From Clostridium mediterraneense (GTDB taxonomy: Bacteria > Bacillota > Clostridia > Clostridiales > Clostridiaceae), in the NCBI RefSeq assembly GCF_900091705.1, contig NZ_LT594783.1:62001-126000 (forward strand): 64,000 bases of DNA, given 5' to 3'. Positions 1 to 9,143 of the stretch are shown here, piece by piece. Numbering within the stretch: the stretch's first letter is position 1; each line of letters opens with the position of its first letter. The notes under the pieces are model-generated. The model made no database searches. It saw only the letters and a program-made list of their open reading frames with translations, and had not been told where the DNA came from. The translations under genes and the position numbers were made by a program.

Positions 1-400
1 TATATCTTACTATAACACTTATTTTAGAGTCCTTTTCTGCTTCAACTAAGATATTATCAATAAGAGTTTTGTTCATTTCATCCATTTCGAAGTCTATTAT
101 TATAGGTTCTTCTAATTTTACGCCTTCTGCTACTCTTATTAAAGTACCATTATTATATTTTTCTTCTGCTTCTTCAATAAGTTCTTTTCCTACACCATAT
201 CTAAATTCTTTTAAATTTTCAAATCTTTCTCTGTGAAGATATTCAACTGATAATCCTTCTTGATCATATCCCTTTATTACCATTGTTTTAAAATCTTTTA
301 TTCTTGGTGTTTCATACTTAATACTTATTTCATTTACTTTTGTTTTCTTTCCTGTTCTTACAGGTATTTTATTTAAATCTTTAAATTTTATACTATCCAT
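1..400 (-). CDS. sufD: SufD, Fe-S cluster assembly scaffold subunit (partial, runs off left edge)
   Basis: This is the N-terminal 133 residues of a SufD-like protein; the rest lies outside the window. It begins MDSIKFKDLNKIPVRTGKKT. The ATG overlaps the sufB stop codon in a TAATG arrangement, which points to translational coupling. SufD pairs with SufB and SufC in the cytosolic SufBCD scaffold that builds Fe-S clusters under oxidative stress or iron limitation. The call rests mainly on its place directly after sufC-sufB and on the SufD-like N-terminal region; the conserved C-terminal core is not visible. Confidence 0.85.
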   Translation of the reverse strand, partial: MDSIKFKDLNKIPVRTGKKTKVNEISIKYETPRIKDFKTMVIKGYDQEGLSVEYLHRERFENLKEFRYGVGKELIEEAEEKYNNGTLIRVAEGVKLEEPIIIDFEMDEMNKTLIDNILVEAEKDSKISVIVRY

Positions 401-1809
401 TATCCGATACTCCCTTCAAGTTCAAGAGTAATTAAATTATTCATTTCAACTGCATATTCTAAAGGTAATTCCTTTGATATAGGTTCAACAAATCCTCTAA
501 CTATCATAGCTTTTGCTTCTTCTTCACTAATACCTCTAGACATTAGATAGAAGATAGCATCATCACTTATCTTACCAATTTTAGCTTCATGACTTATTTC
601 AACAGCATCTGTTGCTAAATCGATAACTGGAATAGTATCTGATTTTGATTCTTGGTCAAGCATTAATGATTCACAAGAAACTGTTGATTTTGAACCTTCA
701 GCATGTGGCATTACTTGAACAAGTCCTCTGTATGTTGCTATTCCTCCATTTTTTGAAATTGACTTAGAATTTATTGTTGAAGAAGTATTCTTAGCTGCAT
801 GAATAACTTTTGCTCCTGTATCTAAGTTTTGTCCATGTCCTGCGAATGAAACTCCTGTGAATTCTGACTTAGCATTTTCTCCTCTTAAGAAGCTTGTTGG
901 ATATAACATTGAAATTTTTGAACCAAATGAACCTGAAACCCATTCTATTAATCCATCTTTATCAACTAAAGCTTTCTTTGTATTAAGGTTTAACATGTTC
1001 TTAGACCAGTTTTCTATTGTTGAATATCTAAGTTTTGCTCCTTCTTTTACAAACAATTCAACACATCCAGCATGTAAATTTGTAAGATTGTATTTTGGAG
1101 CTGAACATCCTTCTATAAAGTGAAGACTTGCTCCTTTTTCAACTATTATTAATGTATGCTCAAATTGACCTGCCCCAGGTGAATTTAATCTAAAGTATGA
1201 TTGAAGTGGCATGTCTACATGAACACCTTCTGGTACATAAACAAATGAACCACCTGACCACACAGCCCCATGAAGAGCTGCAAATTTATGATCATTTACT
1301 GGAACACATTTCATGAAATACTTTTTAACTATATCTTCATGTTCTATAAGTGCTGTTTCCATATCTGTATAAATAACTCCTTGTTCAACAAGTTCTTCTT
1401 TTATACTATGATAAACAACTTCTGAATCATATTGAGCTCCAACACCTGCAAGAGATTTCTTTTCTGCTTCTGGAATTTTAAGAAGATCAAAAGTATTTCT
1501 TATATCCTCTGGTACTTCTTCCCAAGTTTCAGCAAGCTTTCCTTTTGGTCTAACATAAGCTACTATATCATCCATATTAAGCTCACTTAAATCTGGTCCC
1601 CATGTTGGCATATCTATTCTATTGTAAGTTTCTAGTGCCTTTAATCTAAATTCTCTCATCCATTGAGGATCATTTTTTTCATTTGATATTTGTTCAACAA
1701 TTTCTCTTGTTAAACCTCTTTCTGTTTTATAACTAAATTCATCTTCATTTTTTATATCATAAATTCCTCTGTCCATATCTTCGACATAGGTTTTTTTCTT
1801 TTCTGCCAT
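400..1809 (-). CDS. sufB: SufB, Fe-S cluster assembly scaffold protein
   Basis: A 469-residue protein of full SufB length. The C-terminal third has the typical stretch around SCESLMLDQESKSDTIP followed by SHEAKIGKIS and YLMSRGISEEEA, closely like Firmicutes SufB. The Cys of the SCESLML motif is at the position proposed to carry the nascent cluster in Bacillus-type SufB. It works with the SufC ATPase and SufD in the cytosol. A good ribosome binding site (GGAGG) precedes the ATG, 29 bases after sufC. The cysteine desulfurase and SufU genes are not in view and would be expected beyond the left edge. Confidence 0.96.
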   Translation of the reverse strand: MAEKKKTYVEDMDRGIYDIKNEDEFSYKTERGLTREIVEQISNEKNDPQWMREFRLKALETYNRIDMPTWGPDLSELNMDDIVAYVRPKGKLAETWEEVPEDIRNTFDLLKIPEAEKKSLAGVGAQYDSEVVYHSIKEELVEQGVIYTDMETALIEHEDIVKKYFMKCVPVNDHKFAALHGAVWSGGSFVYVPEGVHVDMPLQSYFRLNSPGAGQFEHTLIIVEKGASLHFIEGCSAPKYNLTNLHAGCVELFVKEGAKLRYSTIENWSKNMLNLNTKKALVDKDGLIEWVSGSFGSKISMLYPTSFLRGENAKSEFTGVSFAGHGQNLDTGAKVIHAAKNTSSTINSKSISKNGGIATYRGLVQVMPHAEGSKSTVSCESLMLDQESKSDTIPVIDLATDAVEISHEAKIGKISDDAIFYLMSRGISEEEAKAMIVRGFVEPISKELPLEYAVEMNNLITLELEGSIG

Positions 1810-1838
1810 ATTGCTACCTCCAATTTTAGTTTTCTATA

Positions 1839-2576
1839 TTATTTTCTGAAACTTTCATATCCATTTTCTTGTATTTCATTAGCAAGACTAGCATCTCCTG
1901 TCTTAACTATTTTTCCATCAACTAAAATGTGAACATAGTCTACTTTTAAGCTATCTAAAATCTTATTATTATGAGTGATTATTAAAACTGCATTATTTTC
2001 ATTAGCAAACATTTTTATTCCTTCTGAAACTATTTTTACAGCATCAACATCAAGCCCTGAATCTGTTTCATCTAAAATAGCTAGTTTTGGATCTAAAGCT
2101 AAAAGTTGTAGTACTTCATTTTTTTTCTTTTCTCCACCTGAGAACCCAACATTTAGATATCTTCTTAAATATCCTGGATTAATCTTTAAGTTTGCACTTA
2201 TTTTCTTTAACTCTTGACTAAACTTTAAATATCTTACTGGTTCTTCACTAACTGCATTTTTAGCTGTCTTTAAGAAATTTTCTACTGTGATTCCTGGTAT
2301 TTCTTCTGGTGTTTGGAATGATAAAAATAATCCTTTCTTAGCTCTTTCATCTGTTCTAAGATCTGATATATCTTCTCCTTCAAAAATAATTTCTCCTGCT
2401 GTCTTAGTATATCTTGGGTGATTCATTAATGTATTAGCAAGTGTTGATTTCCCTGCTCCATTAGGTCCCATGATTACGTGAACTTCACCTTTATTTATTG
2501 ATAAATCTAATCCCTTTAATATCTCTTTGTCATCTGCTTTTGTCATAAGACCTTTTACTTCTAATAATTTACTCAT
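1839..2576 (-). CDS. sufC: SufC, Fe-S assembly ABC ATPase
   Basis: A 245-residue ABC ATPase without membrane segments. Walker A is GPNGAGKST at residues 37-45, the signature is FSGGEKKKNE (about 145-154), Walker B is LAILDETDSGLD and the H-loop is IITHNN. The FSGGEKKKNE signature and short length are typical of SufC rather than of a transporter. It powers the SufBCD scaffold. It is the first gene of the operon sufC-sufB-sufD, transcribed leftward, and follows an AGGAGG site. No iscR or sufR regulator gene is next to it. Confidence 0.97.
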   Translation of the reverse strand: MSKLLEVKGLMTKADDKEILKGLDLSINKGEVHVIMGPNGAGKSTLANTLMNHPRYTKTAGEIIFEGEDISDLRTDERAKKGLFLSFQTPEEIPGITVENFLKTAKNAVSEEPVRYLKFSQELKKISANLKINPGYLRRYLNVGFSGGEKKKNEVLQLLALDPKLAILDETDSGLDVDAVKIVSEGIKMFANENNAVLIITHNNKILDSLKVDYVHILVDGKIVKTGDASLANEIQENGYESFRK

Positions 2577-2989
2577 TTAAATTCCTCCTACTATCCTAAA
2601 AATCCCTAGCGAAATACTCTGAATTAAAAACAGACTTTTAGAATTGCTCATTTTATTTTTATATTAAGTGTATAAATTACACATTTAAAATTCTTATTTC
2701 AATACCTAATATATTATTATACTATAATATCTATAATGTATACCAGTTTTTTTATTTATTTATATTATTCATTATACATAAAATTACATAAAATTAATAT
2801 AGTTAATAATATTTTTTTAATTATCTTTTTTATAATTATCAAATTCATTATTTAATAATTAAAAATTTATCTACTATATAAATTATATTTATAAAAAACT
2901 ATTATTTACCTATAAAATATTTTTATTTATATTATTTTTTTCCTTATATGGTATTATATTTAATAATATCATGATAAAAAGGAGTTTTT
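2577..2989. other. Intergenic region between divergent sufC and the flavodoxin gene
   Basis: About 410 bases of nearly pure A/T between divergently transcribed genes. It holds the predicted suf promoter near 2674-2702 and presumably the rightward promoter. I see no credible reading frame, RNA fold or repeat in it. Confidence 0.6.
2674..2702 (-). promoter_or_regulatory. Predicted sigma-A promoter of the suf operon
   Basis: On the minus strand TTGAAA (2697-2702) is followed after 17 bases by TAATTT (2674-2679), with a TG just before the -10. It lies about 100 bases upstream of sufC. The prediction rests on motif and spacing only. Confidence 0.45.
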
Positions 2990-3532
2990 ATGAATAATAA
3001 TAAATTTTTAGTTCTTTATGAATCTAGATATGGTAGTACTAAAAAATATGCAGAATTTATATCAACAGAATTAAATGCAGATTTAAAACAAATAAAAAAT
3101 ATTAATAATTTGGATTTTGATTTATATCAAACAATTATCATTGGTGGTTGGCTACATACTGGTTATATTAAAGGATTAGATAAGTTAAAAAAATATTTAT
3201 ATAAACTAGAAGATAAAAATTTAATTATATTTACTGTAGGACTTGCAAGTGGGACTGAAAATGAACTTAACAAAGTAAAAGAACTTAATTTAAATGATTT
3301 TCCTAAGCACAAAATAAATTCCTTTTATTTTAGAGGAGCTTTTAATTATAAGCATCTAAAACCTATAGATAAAATCCTTATGTCCTTGTTAAAGAAAAAA
3401 GTCTTATCTACAGCTAAAAAAAGAGAACTATCAGAAGATGAGAAAAATCTATTAGAATGTTATGATAAACCTATTTCATTCATAAATAAAAACTCAATAA
3501 ATGAATTAATAAACTATGTTAATTCTTTATAG
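2990..3532 (+). CDS. Flavodoxin-domain protein, protoporphyrinogen-oxidase (HemG)-like
   Basis: A 180-residue soluble protein. The N-terminus carries the flavodoxin FMN-phosphate loop, YESRYGSTKKYAE at about residues 9-21. It is followed by a GGWLHTGYIKG segment and TVGLASGTENE, the layout of the flavodoxin_5 / menaquinone-dependent protoporphyrinogen oxidase group. Members bind FMN and carry out electron transfer; several clostridial members have no proven substrate. AAAGGAG lies 6 bases before the ATG. The gene stands alone, divergent from suf, and ends at a terminator shared with recA. Haem synthesis is doubtful in an anaerobe, so a general redox role is as likely. Confidence 0.75.
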   Translation: MNNNKFLVLYESRYGSTKKYAEFISTELNADLKQIKNINNLDFDLYQTIIIGGWLHTGYIKGLDKLKKYLYKLEDKNLIIFTVGLASGTENELNKVKELNLNDFPKHKINSFYFRGAFNYKHLKPIDKILMSLLKKKVLSTAKKRELSEDEKNLLECYDKPISFINKNSINELINYVNSL

Positions 3533-3546
3533 AATTTCTACAAATA

Positions 3547-3580
3547 AAAAAAAGTACTTCTAATTAAGAAGTACTTTTTT
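3547..3580. terminator. Bidirectional terminator between flavodoxin gene and recA
   Basis: GTACTTCT and AGAAGTAC pair around a five-base loop, with A-run and T-run flanks on both sides, so it can serve both converging genes. Confidence 0.85.
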
Positions 3581-3585
3581 AAATA

Positions 3586-4569
3586 TTAAAGTTGATCTAA
3601 AATTGCATTTTCAATTTCTTTATACATTTCTTCATTTTCTGAAAGTAATGCTTTAACATTTTCTTTACCTTGACCAAGTCTTGTTTCCCCATATGAGAAC
3701 CATGAACCGCTCTTCTTGATAATATCGAACTTAACTCCAAGATCAACTATTTCACCAAGTCTATCAATACCTGTTCCAAACATTATTTCAAATTCAGCTT
3801 GTTTGAATGGAGGAGCTACCTTGTTTTTAACAACCTTAACTCTTACTCTATTACCAATCATTTGTTCACCCTTTTTAAGAGTTTCAACTCTTCTTATATC
3901 CATTCTAACTGAAGCATAGAATTTTAAGGCTCTTCCCCCAGGTGTTGTTTCTGGATTTCCAAACATAACTCCAACTTTTTCTCTTAATTGGTTTATGAAA
4001 ATAGCTATACACTCTGTTTTCTTAATTGTACCTGTAAGTTTTCTTAAAGCTTGTGACATAAGTCTTGCTTGAAGACCAACATGTGATTGCCCCATTTCCC
4101 CTTCAATTTCCGCCCTTGGTGTAAGAGCTGCAACTGAGTCTACAATTATTACGCCAATTGCTCCACTTGAGATTAAAGCTTCTGCAATTTCAAGCGCTTG
4201 TTCTCCACTATCTGGTTGAGAAACTATTAAATTATCTATATCTACTCCAAGATTTTTTGCATATACAGGATCTAAAGCATGCTCAACATCTATAAATGCA
4301 CATTGTTCACCATTTTTTTGTGCTTCTGCTATTGCATGAAGTGCAAGTGTTGTTTTACCTGAACTTTCTGGTCCAAATATTTCAATAACTCTTCCTTTTG
4401 GATATCCTCCAACTCCTAAAGCTTCATCTAATTGTAATGATCCAGTACTTATAGTATCAACATCTGTTCCTTCATCACCTAAATTAAATACTGCACCTTT
4501 ACCGAATTGCTTTTCAATTTGGCTTAAAGTGTTCTGTAATGCCTTTAATTTTCCTTCTTCTAATTCCAT
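3586..4569 (-). CDS. recA: RecA recombinase lacking the acidic C-terminal tail
   Basis: A 327-residue RecA with an intact core: Walker [10 protein letters not shown] (66-74), [27 protein letters not shown], the loop regions around [19 protein letters not shown] and [24 protein letters not shown], and the C-terminal region through RLGQGKENV. It binds single-stranded DNA, drives strand exchange and triggers LexA cleavage. Bacterial RecA is usually about 340-355 residues. This one stops soon after the core at ENAILDQL and lacks the usual acidic tail, which normally restrains activity. Together with the nearby plasmid-type origin this suggests a replicon-borne second recA, but that is inference. 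GAAAGGAG precedes the ATG. Confidence 0.97.
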   Translation of the reverse strand: MELEEGKLKALQNTLSQIEKQFGKGAVFNLGDEGTDVDTISTGSLQLDEALGVGGYPKGRVIEIFGPESSGKTTLALHAIAEAQKNGEQCAFIDVEHALDPVYAKNLGVDIDNLIVSQPDSGEQALEIAEALISSGAIGVIIVDSVAALTPRAEIEGEMGQSHVGLQARLMSQALRKLTGTIKKTECIAIFINQLREKVGVMFGNPETTPGGRALKFYASVRMDIRRVETLKKGEQMIGNRVRVKVVKNKVAPPFKQAEFEIMFGTGIDRLGEIVDLGVKFDIIKKSGSWFSYGETRLGQGKENVKALLSENEEMYKEIENAILDQL

Positions 4570-4705
4570 TTTAGGCTCCTTTCGTTATAGAACTAACTTG
4601 CTGTTAAAAAAATTTATTTTCTTATATTATGTAAATTCTTTTATAAGTCTTAAAGAAAATTCTATCTTTTCTTAAATTACATTTTATATAACTTACTTTT
4701 AATTT

Positions 4706-4756
4706 ATTATAACATATATTTTATATAATAAGTAGTAAAAAAAGAACAAACATTCG
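4706..4756 (-). promoter_or_regulatory. Predicted recA promoter with an SOS-box-like site
   Basis: On the minus strand an extended -10 (TGTTATAAT, 4706-4714) lies about 137 bases before the recA start. About 30 bases upstream of it is CGAATGTTTGTTC (4744-4756), one base off the GAAC-N4-GTTC core of Gram-positive LexA sites. The position fits a repressor site overlapping the -35 region. Motif match only. Confidence 0.35.
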
Positions 4757-4766
4757 TATTTTTTTA

Positions 4767-5354
4767 TTACTTATTTTCCCTTAAAAAATACCTTTCTAAT
4801 TCTTTCTTTAAAATTTGTTTAGATGATTTAGTAAATAAATAACCTATTTTAATTCCTAAGTTTTCTAATATATAATTAGCTAAATTGCTTATGTTAAGTG
4901 TTTTTTCAGAACTTATTAAATTTATATTATTTATTTTATTTAATTCTCTATCTAAAACATAAATATCATATCTAGTTGGATTCAGTTCAACTCTTTTAGA
5001 TATATTTATACTATCTATAATTTTTCCTTCTTTTTTACTATCAATTTTAAAAAGATAATCTCCTTCTTTTTCTATAGTTATTTTTAATTTAGTATCTTTT
5101 TGATTATCAAAATAACTAACTTTAAACTCTAAACTTTTATTAGCTTCAAAATCATTTACTTCTTCCTCTATAAAAGTTAAATTAAAGTCTTTATAATTAT
5201 TATTAACATTAAAATCAAGTAATAATCCTTCTAATGTATTATTTATATGATAACCTGTAAATTCATCGTATTCTCTACTAACTTTATTTATTATTTTAGA
5301 ACATATTTCGATACTCTCATTTCCTTTAAAAGAAATACTTTTTGTTTGTAACAT
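4767..5354 (-). CDS. Hypothetical protein of unknown function
   Basis: A 195-residue soluble protein that I do not recognise. It is rich in Lys, Glu, Asn and Ile and has no signal peptide or membrane segment. The central part (about 60-130) alternates short hydrophobic and charged stretches as in beta-sandwich or lipocalin-like folds. The C-terminus (NLANYILENLGIKIGYLFTKSSKQILKKELERYF) looks helical and basic. A strong site (AGGGGGA) lies 6 bases before the ATG. It is upstream of recA in the same direction, but a promoter appears to lie between them, so co-transcription is uncertain. Confidence 0.6.
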   Translation of the reverse strand: MLQTKSISFKGNESIEICSKIINKVSREYDEFTGYHINNTLEGLLLDFNVNNNYKDFNLTFIEEEVNDFEANKSLEFKVSYFDNQKDTKLKITIEKEGDYLFKIDSKKEGKIIDSINISKRVELNPTRYDIYVLDRELNKINNINLISSEKTLNISNLANYILENLGIKIGYLFTKSSKQILKKELERYFLRENK

Positions 5355-6145
5355 AAAAAATCCCCCTAAAATATTTATAAATTTATATTTAAAATCATAA
5401 CATTTAAATAAAAAACATATGTAAACTTAATTTTAAAAAGATATAGCTTTTTAATTAACTTTTTTTTACATTTTATATATTTTTTATCAAACAATGAATA
5501 AAGTTAATATCCAATTAATTGCATTTATATTCCATTCATTTTTATAGTAATTAGGGGTATTGTTTTAAATAAAACTTATGTTTTTAAAAACATTTCTGTA
5601 AACAATTATGTTTGTGTAAACGTAGATGTAAATGTTTTTGTCTGTGATTACGATTAAGAATGTGTATTTGTTTGTGCTTACATTTATTATTACATTTAAG
5701 TTTTTGTTTATAATTTTGTTTATGTATTTGTTTAAGTTTTTGTAATTGTTTTTGTTTTCATAAATATTTATAAAAATAGTTCTTAATATATAAATGGTGT
5801 AGTAAATCTATTATATTTGTAAAAAGGTACAATCTATATTGCACTTATTTCAGAATTTATAGTTTGTAAAATAATATCTATAATTCTATAAAAGTATTGC
5901 TATGACTTATTTAACTAAAGTATTATAAAAATATTTATTATAAACTAAGTGATTTTTATAATACTAAATAAGTAAAAGTAGCTTATTGTTTTTTAGTTTA
6001 ACTTTTTTATAATTTATCAAAAATATTTATCTGACGTTTTTCTAAAAAAATAAAAAGCTATAAAAGTCTTAAGACTTTTATAACTTTCTATTTAATACTT
6101 AGCCCTATAAACATCAATAAAATATACTTTTATCTTATCAAGATT
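5355..6145. other. Left inverted block of the replication region (non-coding, about 790 bases)
   Basis: No credible gene. From 5590 to 5760 there is a G/T-rich stretch with repeated TTTGTTT, TGTTTAC and TTTTTGT words. At 5811-5838 is a single iteron-type site (core GTAAAAAGGTACAATC), followed at once by a reversed half site (ATTGCAC). The same elements occur in reverse orientation and the same order at 11375-11500: GTAAAC, ATGTAAA, TTTTTGT, ATTACGATTAAG, then the iteron. The segment 5.4-12 kb is therefore bracketed by diverged inverted copies. This block likely takes part in replication control or partition. Confidence 0.6.
5811..5838 (+). repeat. Solitary iteron-like site, left flank
   Basis: This 28-base segment is identical to the reverse complement of 11375-11402. 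Its core, TTTGTAAAAAGGTACAAT, matches the iterons at 9144-9376. A reversed ATTGCAC half site follows at about 5838-5844. Confidence 0.75.
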
Positions 6146-6982
6146 TTAAGCATCTTTTTTTATATTTACATCTAATTGATTATAAGGAATACTTATTCCT
6201 TCTTCATCAAATCTTATCTTAACTTTTTCTAAAAGATCAAAGTGTATTTTCCAATAGTCTTCTCTTTTACACCAAACTCTAACAACAAAATTAATTGAAC
6301 TTGCTGCTTGTTCACTTACTGCTATAAATGGTTTAGCAGGTTCATCAATTATACCTTCTTGTTTACTAATAATATCTTCAAGAACTCTTCTAACTTTTAA
6401 TAAATCATCATCATATCCAACACCAAAAGTTAAATCAACTCTTCTAGTATCCTGTGAAGAGTAGTTTATAACACTTTCATTTGCAAGTTTACCGTTTGGT
6501 ATCATAATTTCTTTATTATCACCAGTTAATAAATGAGTATAGAATATTTCTATTTTTGATACTGTTCCAGCTTTACCAGAAGCATCTATATAATCTCCAA
6601 CTTTAAATGGTCTAAGCACTAAAATAATAACTCCTCCTGCAAAGTTTGATAAACTTCCTTGTAGGGCAAGTCCAACAGCTAAACCAGCTGAAGCTAAAAG
6701 TGCTGCAAGACCAGCTAAATTAAATCCTATGTATCCTAATAATGTAATAATTAAAACAATTTTTAGTCCTATATCTAAAAATGCTTCTAAAAATGAAGCT
6801 ACAGTAGCATCAAAACTTTTATTCTTTAGTATATTCATTGATTGTTTAACAACTTTATTTATTATCTTCCACCCAAAGTATAATAAAACTAATGCTATTA
6901 AAAGTTTAAAACCACTTGTAGTTACCCATTTTATTAATTCATTATATAGACTTTCTATATTCATACTTTTTATAGATGTCAT
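6146..6982 (-). CDS. MscS-family small-conductance mechanosensitive channel
   Basis: A 278-residue inner-membrane channel. Three hydrophobic segments occupy the first third, ending in the pore helix AGLAALLASAGLAVGLALQG, then SNFAGGVIILVLRPFKVGDYI, the hallmark MscS beta-domain entry, and a cytoplasmic vestibule domain. It opens on membrane tension to release solutes after hypo-osmotic shock. The longest frame starts five codons earlier, but that ATG lies inside the GGGAGGAAG ribosome binding site, so the internal ATG (MTSIKSMN) at 6982 is chosen. A close paralogue lies just upstream in the same direction. Confidence 0.93.
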   Translation of the reverse strand: MTSIKSMNIESLYNELIKWVTTSGFKLLIALVLLYFGWKIINKVVKQSMNILKNKSFDATVASFLEAFLDIGLKIVLIITLLGYIGFNLAGLAALLASAGLAVGLALQGSLSNFAGGVIILVLRPFKVGDYIDASGKAGTVSKIEIFYTHLLTGDNKEIMIPNGKLANESVINYSSQDTRRVDLTFGVGYDDDLLKVRRVLEDIISKQEGIIDEPAKPFIAVSEQAASSINFVVRVWCKREDYWKIHFDLLEKVKIRFDEEGISIPYNQLDVNIKKDA

Positions 6983-7114
6983 AATACTTCCTCCCATATT
7001 TATCTTTTGTTGTTTATATTTGAATTAATTCTATAATATTATAAGGAGTAATATATATCATATCAATATAAAAAATAAATTTTTATAAAAAATATTTTAT
7101 TCCTAATATAAAAT

Positions 7115-7156
7115 AAAAAAATACTAAACCAATTTATAATTAGTTTAGTATTTTTT
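7115..7156 (-). terminator. Terminator of the upstream mscS paralogue
   Basis: ACTAAAC and GTTTAGT pair across a 13-base loop, with long A- and T-runs outside. It separates the two mscS genes into distinct transcripts. Confidence 0.7.
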
Positions 7157-7157
7157 A

Positions 7158-7976
7158 TTATTCTTTTTTAAAATGTACATCCATCTGAGGATAAGGTATA
7201 TTAATTGATTCACTATCAAATTTTAATTTAACATTTTCCATCATATCATAATAGACAGTCCAATAATCATCTTTGTTACACCAGACTCTTACAAATATAT
7301 TTACCGAATTCTCTCCTTGCTCCCCTATAGCTACAAGAGCTTCAGGTTCAGACAATATAAGCTTATTTTCTCTTATAAGCTCCCACAAGGCTTTTTTAGC
7401 CTTTAAAATATCATCTTCATACCCAATACTAAATATTAAGTCAACTCGTCTTATAGGCTTAACAGAGCTATTAATTACCGTATCATCTATTAATTTACCA
7501 TTTGGAATTAAAATCTGTTTATTATCACTACTAACCATATATGTATGGAAAATCTGAATTTTTTCTACTGTTCCTGTAACGCCTTTACAAGTAATGCTGT
7601 CTCCTACTTCAAATGGTCTTAAAAATAAAATAATTACACCACCAGCAAAATTTGAAAGAGTTCCTTTAAGTGCAAAACCAATAGATACTCCAGCAGAAGC
7701 TACTAATGCAGTAAGACTACTAGAATTAACTCCTATATATTCAAGAACTAAAATTATAATTAAAAGTTTTAAGGAAATATCTAAAAATCCTTCTAAAAAT
7801 GATATTAATGATGGATCAAATGGTTTTGTTTTTATAACTCTCATAGTTTTCTTTAAAACTGTACTTACAATTTTAAAACCAAACCATATCATTATCATTC
7901 CTATAACAATCTTTATTCCTTTTGTAGTAATCCATAAAACTATCTTATCTAATATTACTTCTATATTAGCCACCAA
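7158..7976 (-). CDS. MscS-family mechanosensitive channel, second paralogue
   Basis: A channel protein of about 272 residues, clearly paralogous to the one at 6146-6982. It has the same three membrane segments, a pore helix SSLTALVASAGVSIGFALKG and SNFAGGVIILFLRPFEVGDSI. It works as a tension-gated solute release channel. The longest frame begins at a TTG (7991) that overlaps the GGAGG site. The in-frame TTG at 7976 has 8-base spacing and the GTG at 7973 is also possible. It has its own terminator, so the pair looks like a tandem duplication rather than one operon. Confidence 0.9.
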   Translation of the reverse strand: MVANIEVILDKIVLWITTKGIKIVIGMIMIWFGFKIVSTVLKKTMRVIKTKPFDPSLISFLEGFLDISLKLLIIILVLEYIGVNSSSLTALVASAGVSIGFALKGTLSNFAGGVIILFLRPFEVGDSITCKGVTGTVEKIQIFHTYMVSSDNKQILIPNGKLIDDTVINSSVKPIRRVDLIFSIGYEDDILKAKKALWELIRENKLILSEPEALVAIGEQGENSVNIFVRVWCNKDDYWTVYYDMMENVKLKFDSESINIPYPQMDVHFKKE

Positions 7977-8188
7977 AATTAAAACCTCCAACTCTGCTTT
8001 AAAATATTTACTTATTTTGCGTATATAATTTAAATTTTATAAGTAAAATAAATATTTATTTTTAAGATAAATTTTCAGTTTAAACATATATGTTTAAATA
8101 TTTTTAACAATTTACAAACTTTATTCATAATGCTACAATTAATAAATATTAGTTTTTAGTTTTTAGTTAAACAAAGGAGGAAGTAACT

Positions 8189-8890
8189 GTGAAAAAACTA
8201 ACTATTATTATTATATTAATAGTTGTTATATGTGGAATTGGGTTTGGTCTTTTCAAATTAAATAAAGCTTTAGAAAAAAATAATGCTTCACAAAATAACT
8301 CTAATAAATATCAGACTGAACAACAAAAACAAGAACAACAATTAAAACAAAATCAAATATCACTAAGTAATTTATCAAATACACAAATATTAAATTTAGC
8401 AAATGCAAGTATGAGTAATATTGATTATACTTTTAAATCAGTCTTTTCAAAAGAAGTTGTAGGTAGTCAATTAAATGTTGTTTTACTTGGAGTAAGAGAA
8501 TCTAATGGTCAATATTTAACAAAAAGAATAAATGCTTCATTTGAAGAAAATAATGGTCATATAATGTTAGTTCCAGGATCAATGCAAGGAACAAATATTA
8601 CAGCTCAATCTCAAGTTAATTATAATGGACCTGTAAATATTGATAGTAAAGAACAAGCAGTTCTTAGAGTACTTAATTATTATAATAGTAGGGGATATAA
8701 TGTAAATGCTACAGATTGGGCTATGGATGTATTCCCTAATCAAACAATAGGAAATTATACGGGTTATTTAGTTCATGTATATGAAACATTTAATGGTAAT
8801 CCTGAATCAGTAGCATGGTTTCTAGTTTCAGATGCTGGAAATTTATATGATGCTGGTCAATCAGGTAATGGTCCAATAACTGCTTTATAA
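8189..8890 (+). CDS. Membrane-anchored exported protein with C-terminal PepSY-like region
   Basis: A 233-residue protein starting at GTG after AAAGGAGG. Residues 4-24 are a strong membrane anchor (LTIIIILIVVICGIGFGLFK) without a lipobox. A Gln/Asn-rich linker (about 33-58) follows, then an extracytoplasmic domain ending in a VSDAGNLYDAGQSG segment. I recognise no enzyme motif. It resembles in architecture the proteins at 20966, 26460 and 39379: N-terminal anchor, N/Q/S-rich linker, then a domain with a 'GxxYYxV...DGxI' pattern that recalls PepSY. Role unknown; perhaps a cell-envelope or protease-inhibitor function. It is transcribed away from mscS. Confidence 0.6.
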   Translation: MKKLTIIIILIVVICGIGFGLFKLNKALEKNNASQNNSNKYQTEQQKQEQQLKQNQISLSNLSNTQILNLANASMSNIDYTFKSVFSKEVVGSQLNVVLLGVRESNGQYLTKRINASFEENNGHIMLVPGSMQGTNITAQSQVNYNGPVNIDSKEQAVLRVLNYYNSRGYNVNATDWAMDVFPNQTIGNYTGYLVHVYETFNGNPESVAWFLVSDAGNLYDAGQSGNGPITAL

Positions 8891-8894
8891 TTTT

Positions 8895-8940
8895 AAAACT
8901 GTTTTAGAAATAAATTAGAATTTCTAAAACAGTTTTTTTT
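8895..8940 (+). terminator. Terminator
   Basis: AAACTGTTTTAGAAA and TTTCTAAAACAGTTT form a perfect stem around a 10-base loop, with a run of T after it. Confidence 0.9.
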
Positions 8941-9143
8941 ATTAGTTAAATATTTTTAGTAGTGATTATATAAAAAATTGATTATTAAAATATTTTATAA
9001 TTTAGAAAAATAGAATTTTTAATTATATATTTAAATATCTTTTTATAGTATATATATAGTATATAATACATTTGGTAGTATGTTGTTGTATAATATAGTA
9101 AAATTTTTAGACTTGGCTCTACAACTACGATTCAAGATTTTTT

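Noticed and set aside
5855-6060. A/T-rich inverted stretches left of the mscS gene as a structured RNA
   Set aside because: Pairings are short and A/T-only, as expected by chance in this base composition.
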